Positions 6,914-15,181 of a stretch of 24,376 nt of DNA are shown here, in pieces. The DNA is taken from contig JALUYN010000010.1 of assembly GCA_027012915.1 (NCBI GenBank), positions 1 through 24,376 of the forward strand, given 5' to 3'. Below the pieces are notes generated by a model. The model was not told the DNA's origin, made no database searches, and saw nothing but the letters and a program-made list of their open reading frames with translations. Made by a program: the position numbers and the translations under genes. Position 1 is the first letter of the stretch, and each line of letters begins with the position of its first letter. The stretch comes from Cellvibrionaceae bacterium. Its GTDB lineage: Bacteria > Pseudomonadota > Gammaproteobacteria > Pseudomonadales > Cellvibrionaceae.

Positions 6914-8089
6914 TTACCCTTCTACAGCGAAAACTAATCCAGCATTACTCTCAAGCCGCTCAATCAACAGCGAACCCATTGCAGAGGCTGGAGTCCAGAT
7001 ACCGCCACTGGCGGCGTCCGGGTTTTTCAGCAGACACACGGCACTTTCTGCAATCATCTTACTGGTAGAACCATAGCCCGGATCTTTATCGCCTTTGACG
7101 CTGGCCATCAGAGTATTGCCTTCGCTATTGGAGCCCACAAACAGCACGTCATAGAAACCGTTCTCGCGCTCTTCTTTAGTAGGCCCATCGCCCGGTTGCA
7201 GAGGACTCTCTGCCATAGATTTGTCCGTGGCGACGAACTTAGCCATTTCTTCACCTTTGTCGCCAGGACCAGTCAGCATCATCTCGTCATAGACAAAATC
7301 CTCACCGTATTCATGGCCCAACAACATATTGGAGCGATGAATGTTCTTGGTGTTGATAGTGGCCATAACAAAAGGGGCAGACCAACTGTTGAGGTCTTCC
7401 TCAAAAATAGGTTTCATGCCATCAGGTTGTGCTGGTCCCTGAAAGCCCTCAGTCAAAGAAAGTGGATCCATCAGGCGCTCAACCAAGCCGGGGGTTTTGG
7501 CAGCGGCTGCCATGGTCGCTTTAAAGCTCGCCAGAGTTCCACCAGACATAGTGCCCTGCATGGCGCGAACACGCCCTTTAACACGGGATACCGAACCACC
7601 GAATTTCTCTTTGGCTTGCTGTTGCAAATAGTAGGCGCCCAGGTCGAAAGGTACGGAATCGAAGCCGCAGGAGAAGACAATACGCGCGCCGCTGGCTTTG
7701 GCGGCATCCTGATTGGCTTCAATCATGTCATACATCCAGCCCGGTTCGCCGCACAGATCCACATAGTCTGTTCCCGCTTCAGAACACATTTTCACCAGAT
7801 CCGAGCCATAGAGCTGATACGGACCGACGGTGGTTAGCACGACCTTGGTGGACTCCACCATGGACTTAACAGATTCGGGATTGGAGGCATCCGCCACAAT
7901 CAGGGGAACATCCTTGGGGATGCCCATTTCATCGCGTACGGCTTCCAGCTTTTCCTGACTGCGACCGGCCATGGCCCAAACCACGTCACTGTTGACGCCA
8001 TATTGATTGTTCAAATACTCCGCCACCAGGCGTCCTGTGTAACCCGTCGCGCCGTAAACTACGATCCCATATTGACGTTGTTCGCTCAT
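6914..8089 (-). CDS. Saccharopine dehydrogenase-like NAD(P)-dependent reductase (trans-acting enoyl reductase family)
   Basis: The start is set at the ATG at 8089 (391 residues), with GGAGAG 5 bases upstream. The N-terminus carries a Rossmann motif, VVYGATGYTGRLVAEYL (residues 10-26). A second conserved patch, VGPYQLYG...SEAGTDYVDLCGEPG, is typical of the SCCPDH / trans-acting enoyl reductase group (relatives of mycobacterial Rv2449c). True lysine-pathway saccharopine dehydrogenases differ, so a role in lipid or polyketide reduction is more likely, but the substrate is unknown. The C-terminus GIWTPASAMGSLLIERLE is typical of the group. It stands alone on the minus strand, separated by a terminator from the upstream alcohol dehydrogenase gene, so it probably has its own promoter within 8090-8230. 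Confidence 0.88.
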   Translation of the reverse strand: MSEQRQYGIVVYGATGYTGRLVAEYLNNQYGVNSDVVWAMAGRSQEKLEAVRDEMGIPKDVPLIVADASNPESVKSMVESTKVVLTTVGPYQLYGSDLVKMCSEAGTDYVDLCGEPGWMYDMIEANQDAAKASGARIVFSCGFDSVPFDLGAYYLQQQAKEKFGGSVSRVKGRVRAMQGTMSGGTLASFKATMAAAAKTPGLVERLMDPLSLTEGFQGPAQPDGMKPIFEEDLNSWSAPFVMATINTKNIHRSNMLLGHEYGEDFVYDEMMLTGPGDKGEEMAKFVATDKSMAESPLQPGDGPTKEERENGFYDVLFVGSNSEGNTLMASVKGDKDPGYGSTSKMIAESAVCLLKNPDAASGGIWTPASAMGSLLIERLESNAGLVFAVEG

Positions 8090-8230
8090 TGACTCTCTCC
8101 AGTCGATTATTGTTAAAGCTGACTTTGAAAGTAGCAAATAACGAAGAAACGACCAATAACGCCACAAGTAAAGAAAATATCAATTTGCGCCACGATCCCA
8201 TCGTTCACACAGAACGCGAAGTAAGAGAGC

Positions 8231-8271
8231 AAATAAAAAAGGGCCGGGGTAGCTCAGCTAGCCCGGCCCTT
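8231..8271 (-). terminator. Rho-independent terminator after the iron-dependent alcohol dehydrogenase
   Basis: On the minus strand a 10-bp GC-rich stem (AAGGGCCGGG 8239-8248 with CCCGGCCCTT 8262-8271) encloses an inner TAGCT/AGCTA stem. It is followed by a T-run (8231-8240 read on the minus strand). It sits 23 bp after the stop codon at 8294 and ends the ALDH-ADH transcript. Confidence 0.9.
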
Positions 8272-8293
8272 TGGGTACAGACACGGATGATAA

Positions 8294-9490
8294 TCAGCCG
8301 ATCATGGCTTCCGCAATTTTCTGTATACGATCCGGCGGGATCGGGTAGAACAGCGCTGCCGGATCAGAGGAAATGGCCATGATGATCTGTTCCATATCCT
8401 CGGATTTGGCGCCCCACTTACTGAAGTTGGTAGCACAGCCAATCTTCTCTTGGAAATCACGCAGTTTGGCGATCACCGCAGTAAGCACCGCCTGGTCGTC
8501 ACCCAAGACATCCATATTCAGCGCCTTGGCCAAGCGTTTGGCATTTGGCAGATAGAACTCAGGCAGAGCTTCGATAACTACCGGCAACAGTGCCGCATTG
8601 GCATCGCCGTGTGGCACGTGATACAGCGCACCAAACGCGTGGGCACAGTTGTGTACAGGAATCGCACCCAGAGCATTGATAAATGCATTGATAGCCATGG
8701 TACTGGCCTGCAGCATGCTATGGCGTGCATCAATATCCTTGCCGTTCTCAACCGCCTTCGTCAGGTTCTGTTCAATCAGCTGTGCCGCCAGAATCCCGTG
8801 GGCATCGGTGAAGTGATTCGAACCGGGAGAAGCCACCGCTTCGAGCGCGTGGGTCATGGCGTCCATACCGGTAGATGCGGTTAAGCTGGGCGGCAATCCA
8901 ACGGTGAGATTCGCGTCCAGAACCGCCATATCAGCATCGATGAACGGTACCGCCAGATTGATCTTGATGCCGGCGTCCTCATTGAAGAAAACAGCTGCCG
9001 AAGACACTTCAGCACCGGTACCCGCGGTAGTGGGCACAGCAATGTGCGGGATGGGGATCGGTTGAACCGCAGGCCAGGTATCAATTTTGATACCACCGGG
9101 AATTACCGTTTTGAAATCCATCACATTGTGATGCAGACCGTATTTAACGCCTTTGGCCGCATCCAATACGCTGCCTCCACCGACCGCGAGAATGGCGTCG
9201 GCCGCCACTTCACGAGCGTGGGCCAGACACTTGTTCACTGCTTCACAACCGGCATCTGGAGTGATCTCGGCGTGAACGCCCACCAGCTCGGCATTGGTAC
9301 CTGCTTTGTTGGCTTCAAAGACGCGAACGATTTGATCGACGATGCCCACGGCTTTCAGGCCGGCGTCGCTGATCAGCAGCACGCGTTTGCCACCCAAGCC
9401 TTCAAACAGACTGGGCAAACGAATGATGCCACCTACCGCACTGTGTACCACAGTGCGCATGTTGTATTGATAATATCCAGTTCTAGACAT
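8294..9490 (-). CDS. Iron-containing (group III) alcohol dehydrogenase
   Basis: The 398 residues cover the full Fe-ADH family. The NAD-binding loop is AVGGGSVLDAAKG (102-114), and a second nucleotide/active-site segment is PTTAGTGAEVSSAAVF (153-168). The metal ligands expected from FucO (Asp, His, His, His) fall at D210, H214, H280 and H294, in STGMDAMTHALEA and IPVHNCAHAFG...HVPHGDAN. The enzyme would interconvert an alcohol and an aldehyde with NAD(P) in the cytoplasm. GAGG lies about 8 bases before the ATG. It begins 33 bp after the aldehyde dehydrogenase gene on the same strand, so together they can oxidise an alcohol to the acid. The substrate is not readable. Confidence 0.95.
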   Translation of the reverse strand: MSRTGYYQYNMRTVVHSAVGGIIRLPSLFEGLGGKRVLLISDAGLKAVGIVDQIVRVFEANKAGTNAELVGVHAEITPDAGCEAVNKCLAHAREVAADAILAVGGGSVLDAAKGVKYGLHHNVMDFKTVIPGGIKIDTWPAVQPIPIPHIAVPTTAGTGAEVSSAAVFFNEDAGIKINLAVPFIDADMAVLDANLTVGLPPSLTASTGMDAMTHALEAVASPGSNHFTDAHGILAAQLIEQNLTKAVENGKDIDARHSMLQASTMAINAFINALGAIPVHNCAHAFGALYHVPHGDANAALLPVVIEALPEFYLPNAKRLAKALNMDVLGDDQAVLTAVIAKLRDFQEKIGCATNFSKWGAKSEDMEQIIMAISSDPAALFYPIPPDRIQKIAEAMIG

Positions 9491-9523
9491 GTTATTGCCT
9501 CAATTCTTTTTATTCTCAGTCCG

Positions 9524-11053
9524 TTAGCCCAACAGGTGCGTGTGCACCAGGGTATGCATAGGCTTCGCCATAGGATCGCGCTGGAAAGACACGCCGACAG
9601 TTTTCGCTTCCACGTAGGAATCGATACTGTACTTGCCAAACTCGCGACCGTAGCCGCTCTGCTTGTAGCCGCCGAAGGGGGCGTCGGTGCGAATCATGTG
9701 CCAGTCGTTGATCCACACAGAACCGGCGCGCAGGTCGCGGGCCAACTCCTGGGCCAGTACCAGATCGCGGGTCCAAATACCGGCGGACAGACCGTACTCA
9801 GTGTCATTGGCCAGCTTCATAGCCTCTTCCACGGTGGAGTACTTGATAACAGTCAGAACGGGACCAAAGATCTCTTCGCGAGCCACTTTCATGTCATTGG
9901 TCGCTTCGGTAATGACTGTAGGCTGTACGAAGAAACCACCTTCGCAACCAGGCACCTCGGCGCGCTCGCCACCGCAGGCAATACGGGCGCCTTCGTCGCG
10001 TGCGGACTGAATGTATTCCATCACTTTGTGGAAATGACTTTCAGTGGACATGGGGCCCATACCAGTAGCCGGATCCACCGGATTACCCAGAATCACCTTG
10101 TCTGACAGCGCAACCAGCTTGTCGACCATTTCATCGTAAATATCTTCGTGTACCAGCAAGCGTGTACCGGACTCACAGGCCTGCCCCGCGTTCATGTAGA
10201 CACCCCACAGAGCGCCCTGAGCGGTCAGATCCAGATCGGCATCCGGCAATACAATACCCGGGCCTTTACCACCCAACTCCAGAGTTACGCGCTTCAAAGA
10301 CATAGCTGCGTTCTGCTGAACGTGCTTGCCAATTGCGGTTGAACCGGTGAAGGAAATTTTGTCGATATCCGGGTGCAGGCTCATACGCTCGCCCACTACG
10401 GAGCCCTTGCCCACTACCACGTTGAGCACACCTTTAGGCAGCACGGTATTCAGCAGTTCCACCAGACGCACTGTTGAAGTTGGAGTAATCTCGGCGGGCT
10501 TGATGACAATAGTGTTGCCAGCGGCCAACGCCGGCGCCACTTTCCAAGAGAGCAGCAGCAACGGGAAGTTCCATGCGGTAATCAGGCCACAAACGCCCAC
10601 AGGCTCTTTCAATACCTGGGCATGCGTCTGCTCGGGAACCGGGCGAGTCTTGAGGTTTTCAACAAAGGGATACTTGCGCGTTTCTTCAGCCAGGGTCATG
10701 AATACGTCGGCCACAGCCATCATATCCATACCCATAATACGCGCCAGGGTGCCACCGGAAGCTGTAGATTCCAGCATTGCCAGCTCTGGCAGATTGGCCA
10801 TTACGATCTGAGCACACTGATCCAGCAGTGCCGCGCGATCGTTGGGCGACATACGACGCCACTCGGTATTTTCAAACGCGGTTTTGGCTGCTGCCACCGC
10901 AACATCCACATCTTCGGCATTGCCCATGGCCACTTCGCCAATGGTCTCGCCAGTTGCGGGATTGATGACCGGAGAGTATTCGCCACTTGCTGGTTCACAG
11001 TACTCTCCGTTGATGAATAGTGGGTAGCGAGGTAGTCCTTGCGGGTCGCCCAT
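9524..11053 (-). CDS. Aldehyde dehydrogenase (NAD(P)-dependent, ALDH superfamily)
   Basis: The 509 residues form a complete ALDH. They include the oxyanion asparagine N162 in TAWNFPL, the Rossmann segment with KPAE (185-188), FTGSTAIGKHV (235-245), the general base E259 in LELGGKGP, and the catalytic C293 in NAGQACESGTR. EEIFGPVL and PFGGYKQSGYGREFG lie near the end. It oxidises an aldehyde to a carboxylate. An ideal AGGAGG lies 8 bases before the ATG. It is first in an operon with the iron alcohol dehydrogenase. The residue after the catalytic Cys and the absence of a CoA-specific motif favour a non-acylating, betaine/aliphatic-aldehyde-like enzyme; the exact substrate is unknown. Confidence 0.96.
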   Translation of the reverse strand: MGDPQGLPRYPLFINGEYCEPASGEYSPVINPATGETIGEVAMGNAEDVDVAVAAAKTAFENTEWRRMSPNDRAALLDQCAQIVMANLPELAMLESTASGGTLARIMGMDMMAVADVFMTLAEETRKYPFVENLKTRPVPEQTHAQVLKEPVGVCGLITAWNFPLLLLSWKVAPALAAGNTIVIKPAEITPTSTVRLVELLNTVLPKGVLNVVVGKGSVVGERMSLHPDIDKISFTGSTAIGKHVQQNAAMSLKRVTLELGGKGPGIVLPDADLDLTAQGALWGVYMNAGQACESGTRLLVHEDIYDEMVDKLVALSDKVILGNPVDPATGMGPMSTESHFHKVMEYIQSARDEGARIACGGERAEVPGCEGGFFVQPTVITEATNDMKVAREEIFGPVLTVIKYSTVEEAMKLANDTEYGLSAGIWTRDLVLAQELARDLRAGSVWINDWHMIRTDAPFGGYKQSGYGREFGKYSIDSYVEAKTVGVSFQRDPMAKPMHTLVHTHLLG

Positions 11054-11325
11054 ACACCTATCCTCCTGGTTATTATTGGATTTATTGTTCAGATAAAACC
11101 CATTCAGTATAGAAGCAGAAATTAAAAGCGAATTATCTCTGACGGCCAGCTTCCGGTTTTATTCGGCAAGGGCTGACGCACTTTGCCAAGTGGGCAATAA
11201 ACCACTGCGCGTTATTCTCGTGTGAGTGTCGGATTATGTCCCCGCCATGTCTGCTAATGACCTTCGCGGCCACCTCCCCGCCCAGTATTCTTAGCTCACT
11301 GATACCAAGAAGTAGAGAATTAATA
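11054..11325. promoter_or_regulatory. Divergent promoter region, ALDH operon / ferredoxin
   Basis: This 272-bp gap separates two divergent transcripts. On the minus strand a near-consensus -10 TATACT (11106-11111) lies about 55 bases before the ALDH start, with only a poor -35. TTGCC (11183-11187) and GGCAA (11193-11197) make a short dyad near the middle. No coding frame is convincing; the frame extending the ferredoxin upstream to 11236 is judged non-coding. Confidence 0.35.
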
Positions 11326-11646
11326 ATGATTACAGTGACTTATAAAGAGCATTCGGGCGAAGAACATCAGGTACAGGGCGAGAGCGGTCAGACACTGATG
11401 CAGGTTGCCACCGACAATATGATTCCCGGAATTGACGCCGATTGCGGTGGCGGCTGCGCCTGCGGCACCTGCCATGTGATTGTGGACGAGGCCTGGACAG
11501 CCAAAGTGGGATCACCCGATGATATGGAAGAGTCTATGTTGGGTATGACGCCAGAGCGCAGTGACGGTTCGCGATTGGCGTGTCAGATTGAGTTGAGTGA
11601 TGAGATGGATGGCATTGTTGTTACTATGCCGGAGTTTCAGATGTAG
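11326..11646 (+). CDS. [2Fe-2S] ferredoxin, adrenodoxin/putidaredoxin (P450) type
   Basis: The 106-residue protein has the cluster ligands C40, C46, C49 and C86 in the pattern C-x5-C-x2-C-x36-C (DCGGGCACGTCHVIVDE then RLACQI), the hallmark of vertebrate-type ferredoxins that serve cytochrome P450s. An extra cysteine, C44, lies inside the loop. I chose the ATG at 11326 because it begins the β-strand ITVTYKEHSG at the usual position; the open frame upstream to 11236 adds 30 unlikely residues. The acidic patch around residues 65-70 would dock a partner. No P450 or ferredoxin reductase is in the window, so partners must be elsewhere. Its place next to the ALDH-ADH operon is consistent with an oxidation pathway starting with a P450, but this is inference. 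Confidence 0.93.
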   Translation: MITVTYKEHSGEEHQVQGESGQTLMQVATDNMIPGIDADCGGGCACGTCHVIVDEAWTAKVGSPDDMEESMLGMTPERSDGSRLACQIELSDEMDGIVVTMPEFQM

Positions 11647-11684
11647 TTCTCTGGTGTTTTTTTGGAGTCGTGCCTGATTTTAGC

Positions 11685-12150
11685 TAGGGTTTCGCCCTGC
11701 TGGGCGAGTCCCTTCTTTTACTTGCATAAAAGAAGGAACCAAGAAAAGTGCACCCCAATCAGTCGCCGGCTTCGCCGGTCCCCTGCGCTACTCGAAAATC
11801 AACGGCCGCTGCGGAACTCGTATTTTTTGATTATCAATCAAAAAATACTCAGACAGTCCTCGCTGCTTCGCGCCGTTGATTTTCTCCGTTGCTCGGCGAC
11901 TTCAAAGGGGACCCGGGGTGCCAACTTCGAATGTGGCACCCTGAATCCCCTCTGCGCAGCCGAGCACTGCAGCTTTTCAATGGATTAAGCGAGGACTGTT
12001 TGAGGGAGCGTAGCGACCGAGTTCCGCAGCGCCATTGAAAAGCGAAGCGCGCAGGGCAGTCGCGAAGCGACCAAGCAGCGGGGGCGGTTTTGGATTGTTA
12101 AGGCCTTTGGGCGCCCAAAGGCCTTAACTCGCCCAGCAGGGCGAAACCTA
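11685..12150. repeat. Composite nested-palindrome element (about 466 bp)
   Basis: The outer ends are a near-perfect inverted repeat: 11685-11709 against 12127-12150, with one extra G on the left. Inside are many perfect dyads: 11711-11720/11727-11736; 11766-11770/11774-11778; 11794-11806 with 11872-11884; a 13-bp stem with 3-base loop at 11820-11848; 11916-11923/11934-11941; 11973-11983 with 12032-12042; and a 32-base uninterrupted palindrome at 12097-12128. No plausible gene lies inside. It resembles structured intergenic repeats seen in various Gammaproteobacteria, but I cannot name it. It fills the gap between the ferredoxin and the DASS transporter, whose ends both face it, so it could also act as a transcriptional barrier. 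Confidence 0.85.
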
Positions 12151-12189
12151 TGCCAAACACTTGCACGCCAACCAACAAAAAAACCAATT

Positions 12190-13566
12190 TCAAACCAAAA
12201 TCGGCATCAACCCCGAAACCACCCCAATACACATCAAATTCAACACCAACCCAACCCGCATCATCTGCCGCTGTTGAATCAATCCCGTACCAAACACAAT
12301 CGCATTAGGAGGCGTTGCCACAGGCAACATAAAAGCACAGGACGCAGCTACTGCCACCGACAGTGACAACAACTCCGGCGACAAGCCAATCTGCGCTTCA
12401 GGCAGAGAAAAGAAAATCGGAATAAACAATGCCGCGCTGGCCGTGTTACTGGATATCTCAGTAAGAAAAATCATCAGAGTTACCGCCAAGGCTAAAAACA
12501 ACAACGGTGAAACACCGGCAAATAGCGTGACCAATTCATCAGCCAGGAAGGCGCTGGCACCAGTCAGCGACAACACTGAGCTCAGAGTGATACCACCACC
12601 AAACAACAACAGCACGCCCCATTCCGTGTTCTTTTCAAACTGTTTCCATTCCAACAGGCCACTGGTCATCAACAGCACGGCAGCGGCGATGGCAACCAAC
12701 GAATCAAAGCCCTTATCGATGCCCAGCCATTGACTCAGAGGCTTGCTCAGTAACCACAGTGTAACCACAGCCACAAAAATCAATAGCACCCAGCGAGCCT
12801 TGCCAGATCGCAGGTTTACACTGAAATCCGACTGCGGCAACTGCTCAAAATCCACCACATCAAAGTTCGGTCGCAACAGTAACCAAAGCATGCCTAAAGC
12901 AAGCGGCAGCAATACCATTACCATCGGGAAACCGATACTCATCCACCCAACGAAATCCACCCCGATAACGGATGCCGCAATAGCATTCGGAGGGCTACCT
13001 ACCAGAGTGGCGATGCCACCAATATTGGCACTGTAAGCGACACCGAGCAGTACGAACACCAAGTGACTGACCGACTCTTTTTCTTCGCTTCTCTGTACCA
13101 GACCCAGTGCGATTGGCAGCATCATTACCGTGGTGGCGGTATTACTGATCCACATACTGGTCCAGGCTGTCACCACGAACAGCAATAGAATGGAGATTAA
13201 GCCATTGCCCCGCGACAGTCGCATCACCACCATCGCCATCCATTGATCCAGTTTGTGTTGACGCATGGCGGCTGCCAACGCAAAACCGCCGAGAAACAGA
13301 AAGATGATGGGATTGGCAAAACCGCTGAAAGCCTGCTTAACACCCATCAAACCAAAGCCTGCGGCCAGTACCGGCACCAGTAGCGCAGTACCGGTTATAT
13401 GAATTGCCTCGGTAAGCCAAAGCGTGGCGATAAACACAAGAATCGCGAGCCCTGCCGCCAATTGGGATTGCTCGGAAAATTGGGCGTACACAGCCGCCCC
13501 CAGCACCAGAGCCAATAAAATCAGAAGTATTCGACGCACAACAACAGCCACCCCAAGACACACCAA
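12190..13566 (-). CDS. DASS/SLC13-family anion:sodium symporter-like transporter
   Basis: Almost wholly hydrophobic and about 450 residues long, this protein has around a dozen membrane segments in two inverted halves. Each half carries the family SNT motif (residues 141-143 in WISNTATTVMMLP, and 373-375 in ISSNTASAALFIP) and a following PPNA loop (192-195 and 419-422), the sites that bind sodium and substrate. The family moves dicarboxylates, citrate or sulfate across the inner membrane. The start is uncertain: the longest frame opens with TTG at 13566. GTG codons at 13551 and 13539 are alternatives, the latter just before RRILLILLAL with a weak GGGG upstream. The acid products of neighbouring catabolic genes or fumarate/succinate for the Frd complex are possible cargoes, but that is a guess. 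Confidence 0.9.
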   Translation of the reverse strand: MVCLGVAVVVRRILLILLALVLGAAVYAQFSEQSQLAAGLAILVFIATLWLTEAIHITGTALLVPVLAAGFGLMGVKQAFSGFANPIIFLFLGGFALAAAMRQHKLDQWMAMVVMRLSRGNGLISILLLFVVTAWTSMWISNTATTVMMLPIALGLVQRSEEKESVSHLVFVLLGVAYSANIGGIATLVGSPPNAIAASVIGVDFVGWMSIGFPMVMVLLPLALGMLWLLLRPNFDVVDFEQLPQSDFSVNLRSGKARWVLLIFVAVVTLWLLSKPLSQWLGIDKGFDSLVAIAAAVLLMTSGLLEWKQFEKNTEWGVLLLFGGGITLSSVLSLTGASAFLADELVTLFAGVSPLLFLALAVTLMIFLTEISSNTASAALFIPIFFSLPEAQIGLSPELLSLSVAVAASCAFMLPVATPPNAIVFGTGLIQQRQMMRVGLVLNLMCIGVVSGLMPILV

Positions 13567-13654
13567 CGTTTGATTCTAATCATGTGTCAGCACTTGGCCA
13601 ATAGTCGCCATTGGATTAGCATAAAGCTCTATTAAACAGAACCATTCATTCACA

Positions 13655-13765
13655 ATGATGACATCCACGGAAGCGTTTATCGCCTGGTCACACTGGGCCT
13701 GTACCTCTGCCGCCTGGCAGGACTTTTTCCGTGGAGAAGACGACGATCCCCAGCCTCAATTCTGA
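13655..13765 (+). CDS. Possible small protein, 36 residues
   Basis: This short frame begins with two ATGs and encodes 36 residues with tryptophans at 11, 14 and 21, one cysteine (16) and an acidic patch (EDDD, 28-31) before a PQPQF end. No clear ribosome site precedes it. It lies in the 304-bp divergent gap between the transporter and the FAD oxidase, 105 bp upstream of the latter and on the same strand. It could be a small ORF, a leader peptide or chance. Nothing else is seen in 13567-13870 except space for divergent promoters. Confidence 0.25.
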   Translation: MMTSTEAFIAWSHWACTSAAWQDFFRGEDDDPQPQF

Positions 13766-13870
13766 GCGCCATCTCTGTTTTTTCTTTTACCGCTAGCCCT
13801 TGTGTTCCCAATACCGTTCGGGATGACACTTGGCTGCTGGCCGTTGTCTTCTGCTTGAAGAGGTCTGTTT

Positions 13871-15175
13871 ATGTTTGGTTTACAAAAGCCGCAAGAATCC
13901 TGTGAACACACACCATCCTATTACGCTGCCACCGCTAACTGGCAAACCGATTACCCTCAATTGCGCGGTGAAGTAAGCGCCGATGTCGCTATAGTCGGCG
14001 GCGGTTTCACCGGAATTAATACCGCCCTGGAACTCGCCGAACGCGGCTATCGCGTGGTACTGCTCGAGGCCAACCGCATCAGCTGGGGGGCCACCGGCCG
14101 CAACGGCGGGCAAATTATTGGGGGCATCGGCCACTCCCTGGAACGCTTCGAACGTCAGATTGGCAGCGATGGCGTGCGCGCCATCTACGACATGGGCTGG
14201 GAGTGCACGCGCATCATCAAAGACCGGGTGGCCCAGTACGATATCGACTGCGACCTTACTTGGGGCTATTGCGATGTGGCGCTGAAGCCGCGCCACATGC
14301 GTGAATTCGAAGAGGAGAAACGTTACCAGGAACGTATGGGCTATCCTCACCATCTGGAATTGCTCGACGCCGAGCAGCTACGCAGCCAGGTCAACTCACC
14401 GCTGTATCTGGGAGGACTGCTAAATCGCGAGGGCAACGGCCACTGCCATGTACTCAATTTGTGTCTTGGCGAAGCGCGGGCCGCCGAGCATTTGGGCGCG
14501 AAAATCTATGAGCGCTCGAAAGTGTTGAAACTGGTGCAGGGCAAGCAGCCGCATGTAATCACCGAGCACGGTGTGGTCAAGGCTCAACATATCGTACTGT
14601 GCGGTAATGCCTACCTCGATAATCTGGTGCCAAAGATGGCCAATCGTGTGTTACCGTCCAACAGCTCTGTGGTTACGACCGAACCTCTCACGGCAGTCCA
14701 GGCACAAGCCATAATGCCCGGCAATCGCGCCGTGTGTGACCCGCGTACGGCTCTGGACTATTTCCGTCTCACCGCTGATAACCGCTTGTTATTTGGTGGT
14801 CTATCCAACTACACAGGGCGAGAACCGAAAGATCTATACGGTGTTATGCGAAGTAAAATGCTGAAAGTATTTCCGTCGCTTGAAGAGGTCAAACTGAGTC
14901 ACGGCTGGAGCGGACAAATGGGCATCGGCATTAATCGCATGCCGCAACTGGGGCGCCTGGATGGCAACGTCTATTACATTCAAGCCTATTCCGGTCACGG
15001 CGTTGCCCCCACCCATATGATGGGGCGAATCACCGCACAGATGATCGCCGGGCAGGCAGAGCGCTTTGACGTGTTCGGGAAGATCAGGCACTGGCCATTC
15101 CCAGGTGGTAAATGGTTACGCACGCCGGCCTTTGCACTGGGAATGCTCTACTACAAGCTCAAAGACGAACTGTAG
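13871..15175 (+). CDS. FAD-dependent amine oxidoreductase, PuuB-like (DAO family)
   Basis: The 434-residue protein has an N-terminal FAD-binding Rossmann motif (ADVAIVGGGFTGINTALELA, GxGxxG at 43-48), E66 to hold the ribose (VVLLEA), and the ATGRNGGQ loop (74-81) typical of γ-glutamylputrescine oxidase and related DAO enzymes. The C-terminal WSGQMGIGINRMPQLGRL and YIQAYSGHGVAPTHMMGR form the second FAD-contact region. It would oxidise a secondary or primary amine to an imine/aldehyde, with H2O2 or another acceptor. PuuB is about 426 residues, so the length fits. GAGG lies 7 bases before the ATG. None of the other putrescine genes (puuA, C, D) is adjacent, so the substrate may be a different amine. 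Confidence 0.9.
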   Translation: MFGLQKPQESCEHTPSYYAATANWQTDYPQLRGEVSADVAIVGGGFTGINTALELAERGYRVVLLEANRISWGATGRNGGQIIGGIGHSLERFERQIGSDGVRAIYDMGWECTRIIKDRVAQYDIDCDLTWGYCDVALKPRHMREFEEEKRYQERMGYPHHLELLDAEQLRSQVNSPLYLGGLLNREGNGHCHVLNLCLGEARAAEHLGAKIYERSKVLKLVQGKQPHVITEHGVVKAQHIVLCGNAYLDNLVPKMANRVLPSNSSVVTTEPLTAVQAQAIMPGNRAVCDPRTALDYFRLTADNRLLFGGLSNYTGREPKDLYGVMRSKMLKVFPSLEEVKLSHGWSGQMGIGINRMPQLGRLDGNVYYIQAYSGHGVAPTHMMGRITAQMIAGQAERFDVFGKIRHWPFPGGKWLRTPAFALGMLYYKLKDEL

Positions 15176-15181
15176 CCGCTT

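Noticed and set aside
9044..10105. Long open frame of 353 codons on the plus strand across the ADH-ALDH junction
   Set aside because: It is antisense to two certain enzymes with full motif sets, has low-complexity His/Gln/Arg-rich content, and crosses their gene boundary. It is a codon-bias shadow.
11236..11325. Upstream extension of the ferredoxin frame
   Set aside because: It adds 30 residues before the usual N-terminal β-strand, with no matching domain; the ATG at 11326 fits the family length.
11662..11988. 108-codon frame inside the nested-palindrome element
   Set aside because: It is made of palindromic sequence, with no family resemblance; the repeat structure explains the openness.
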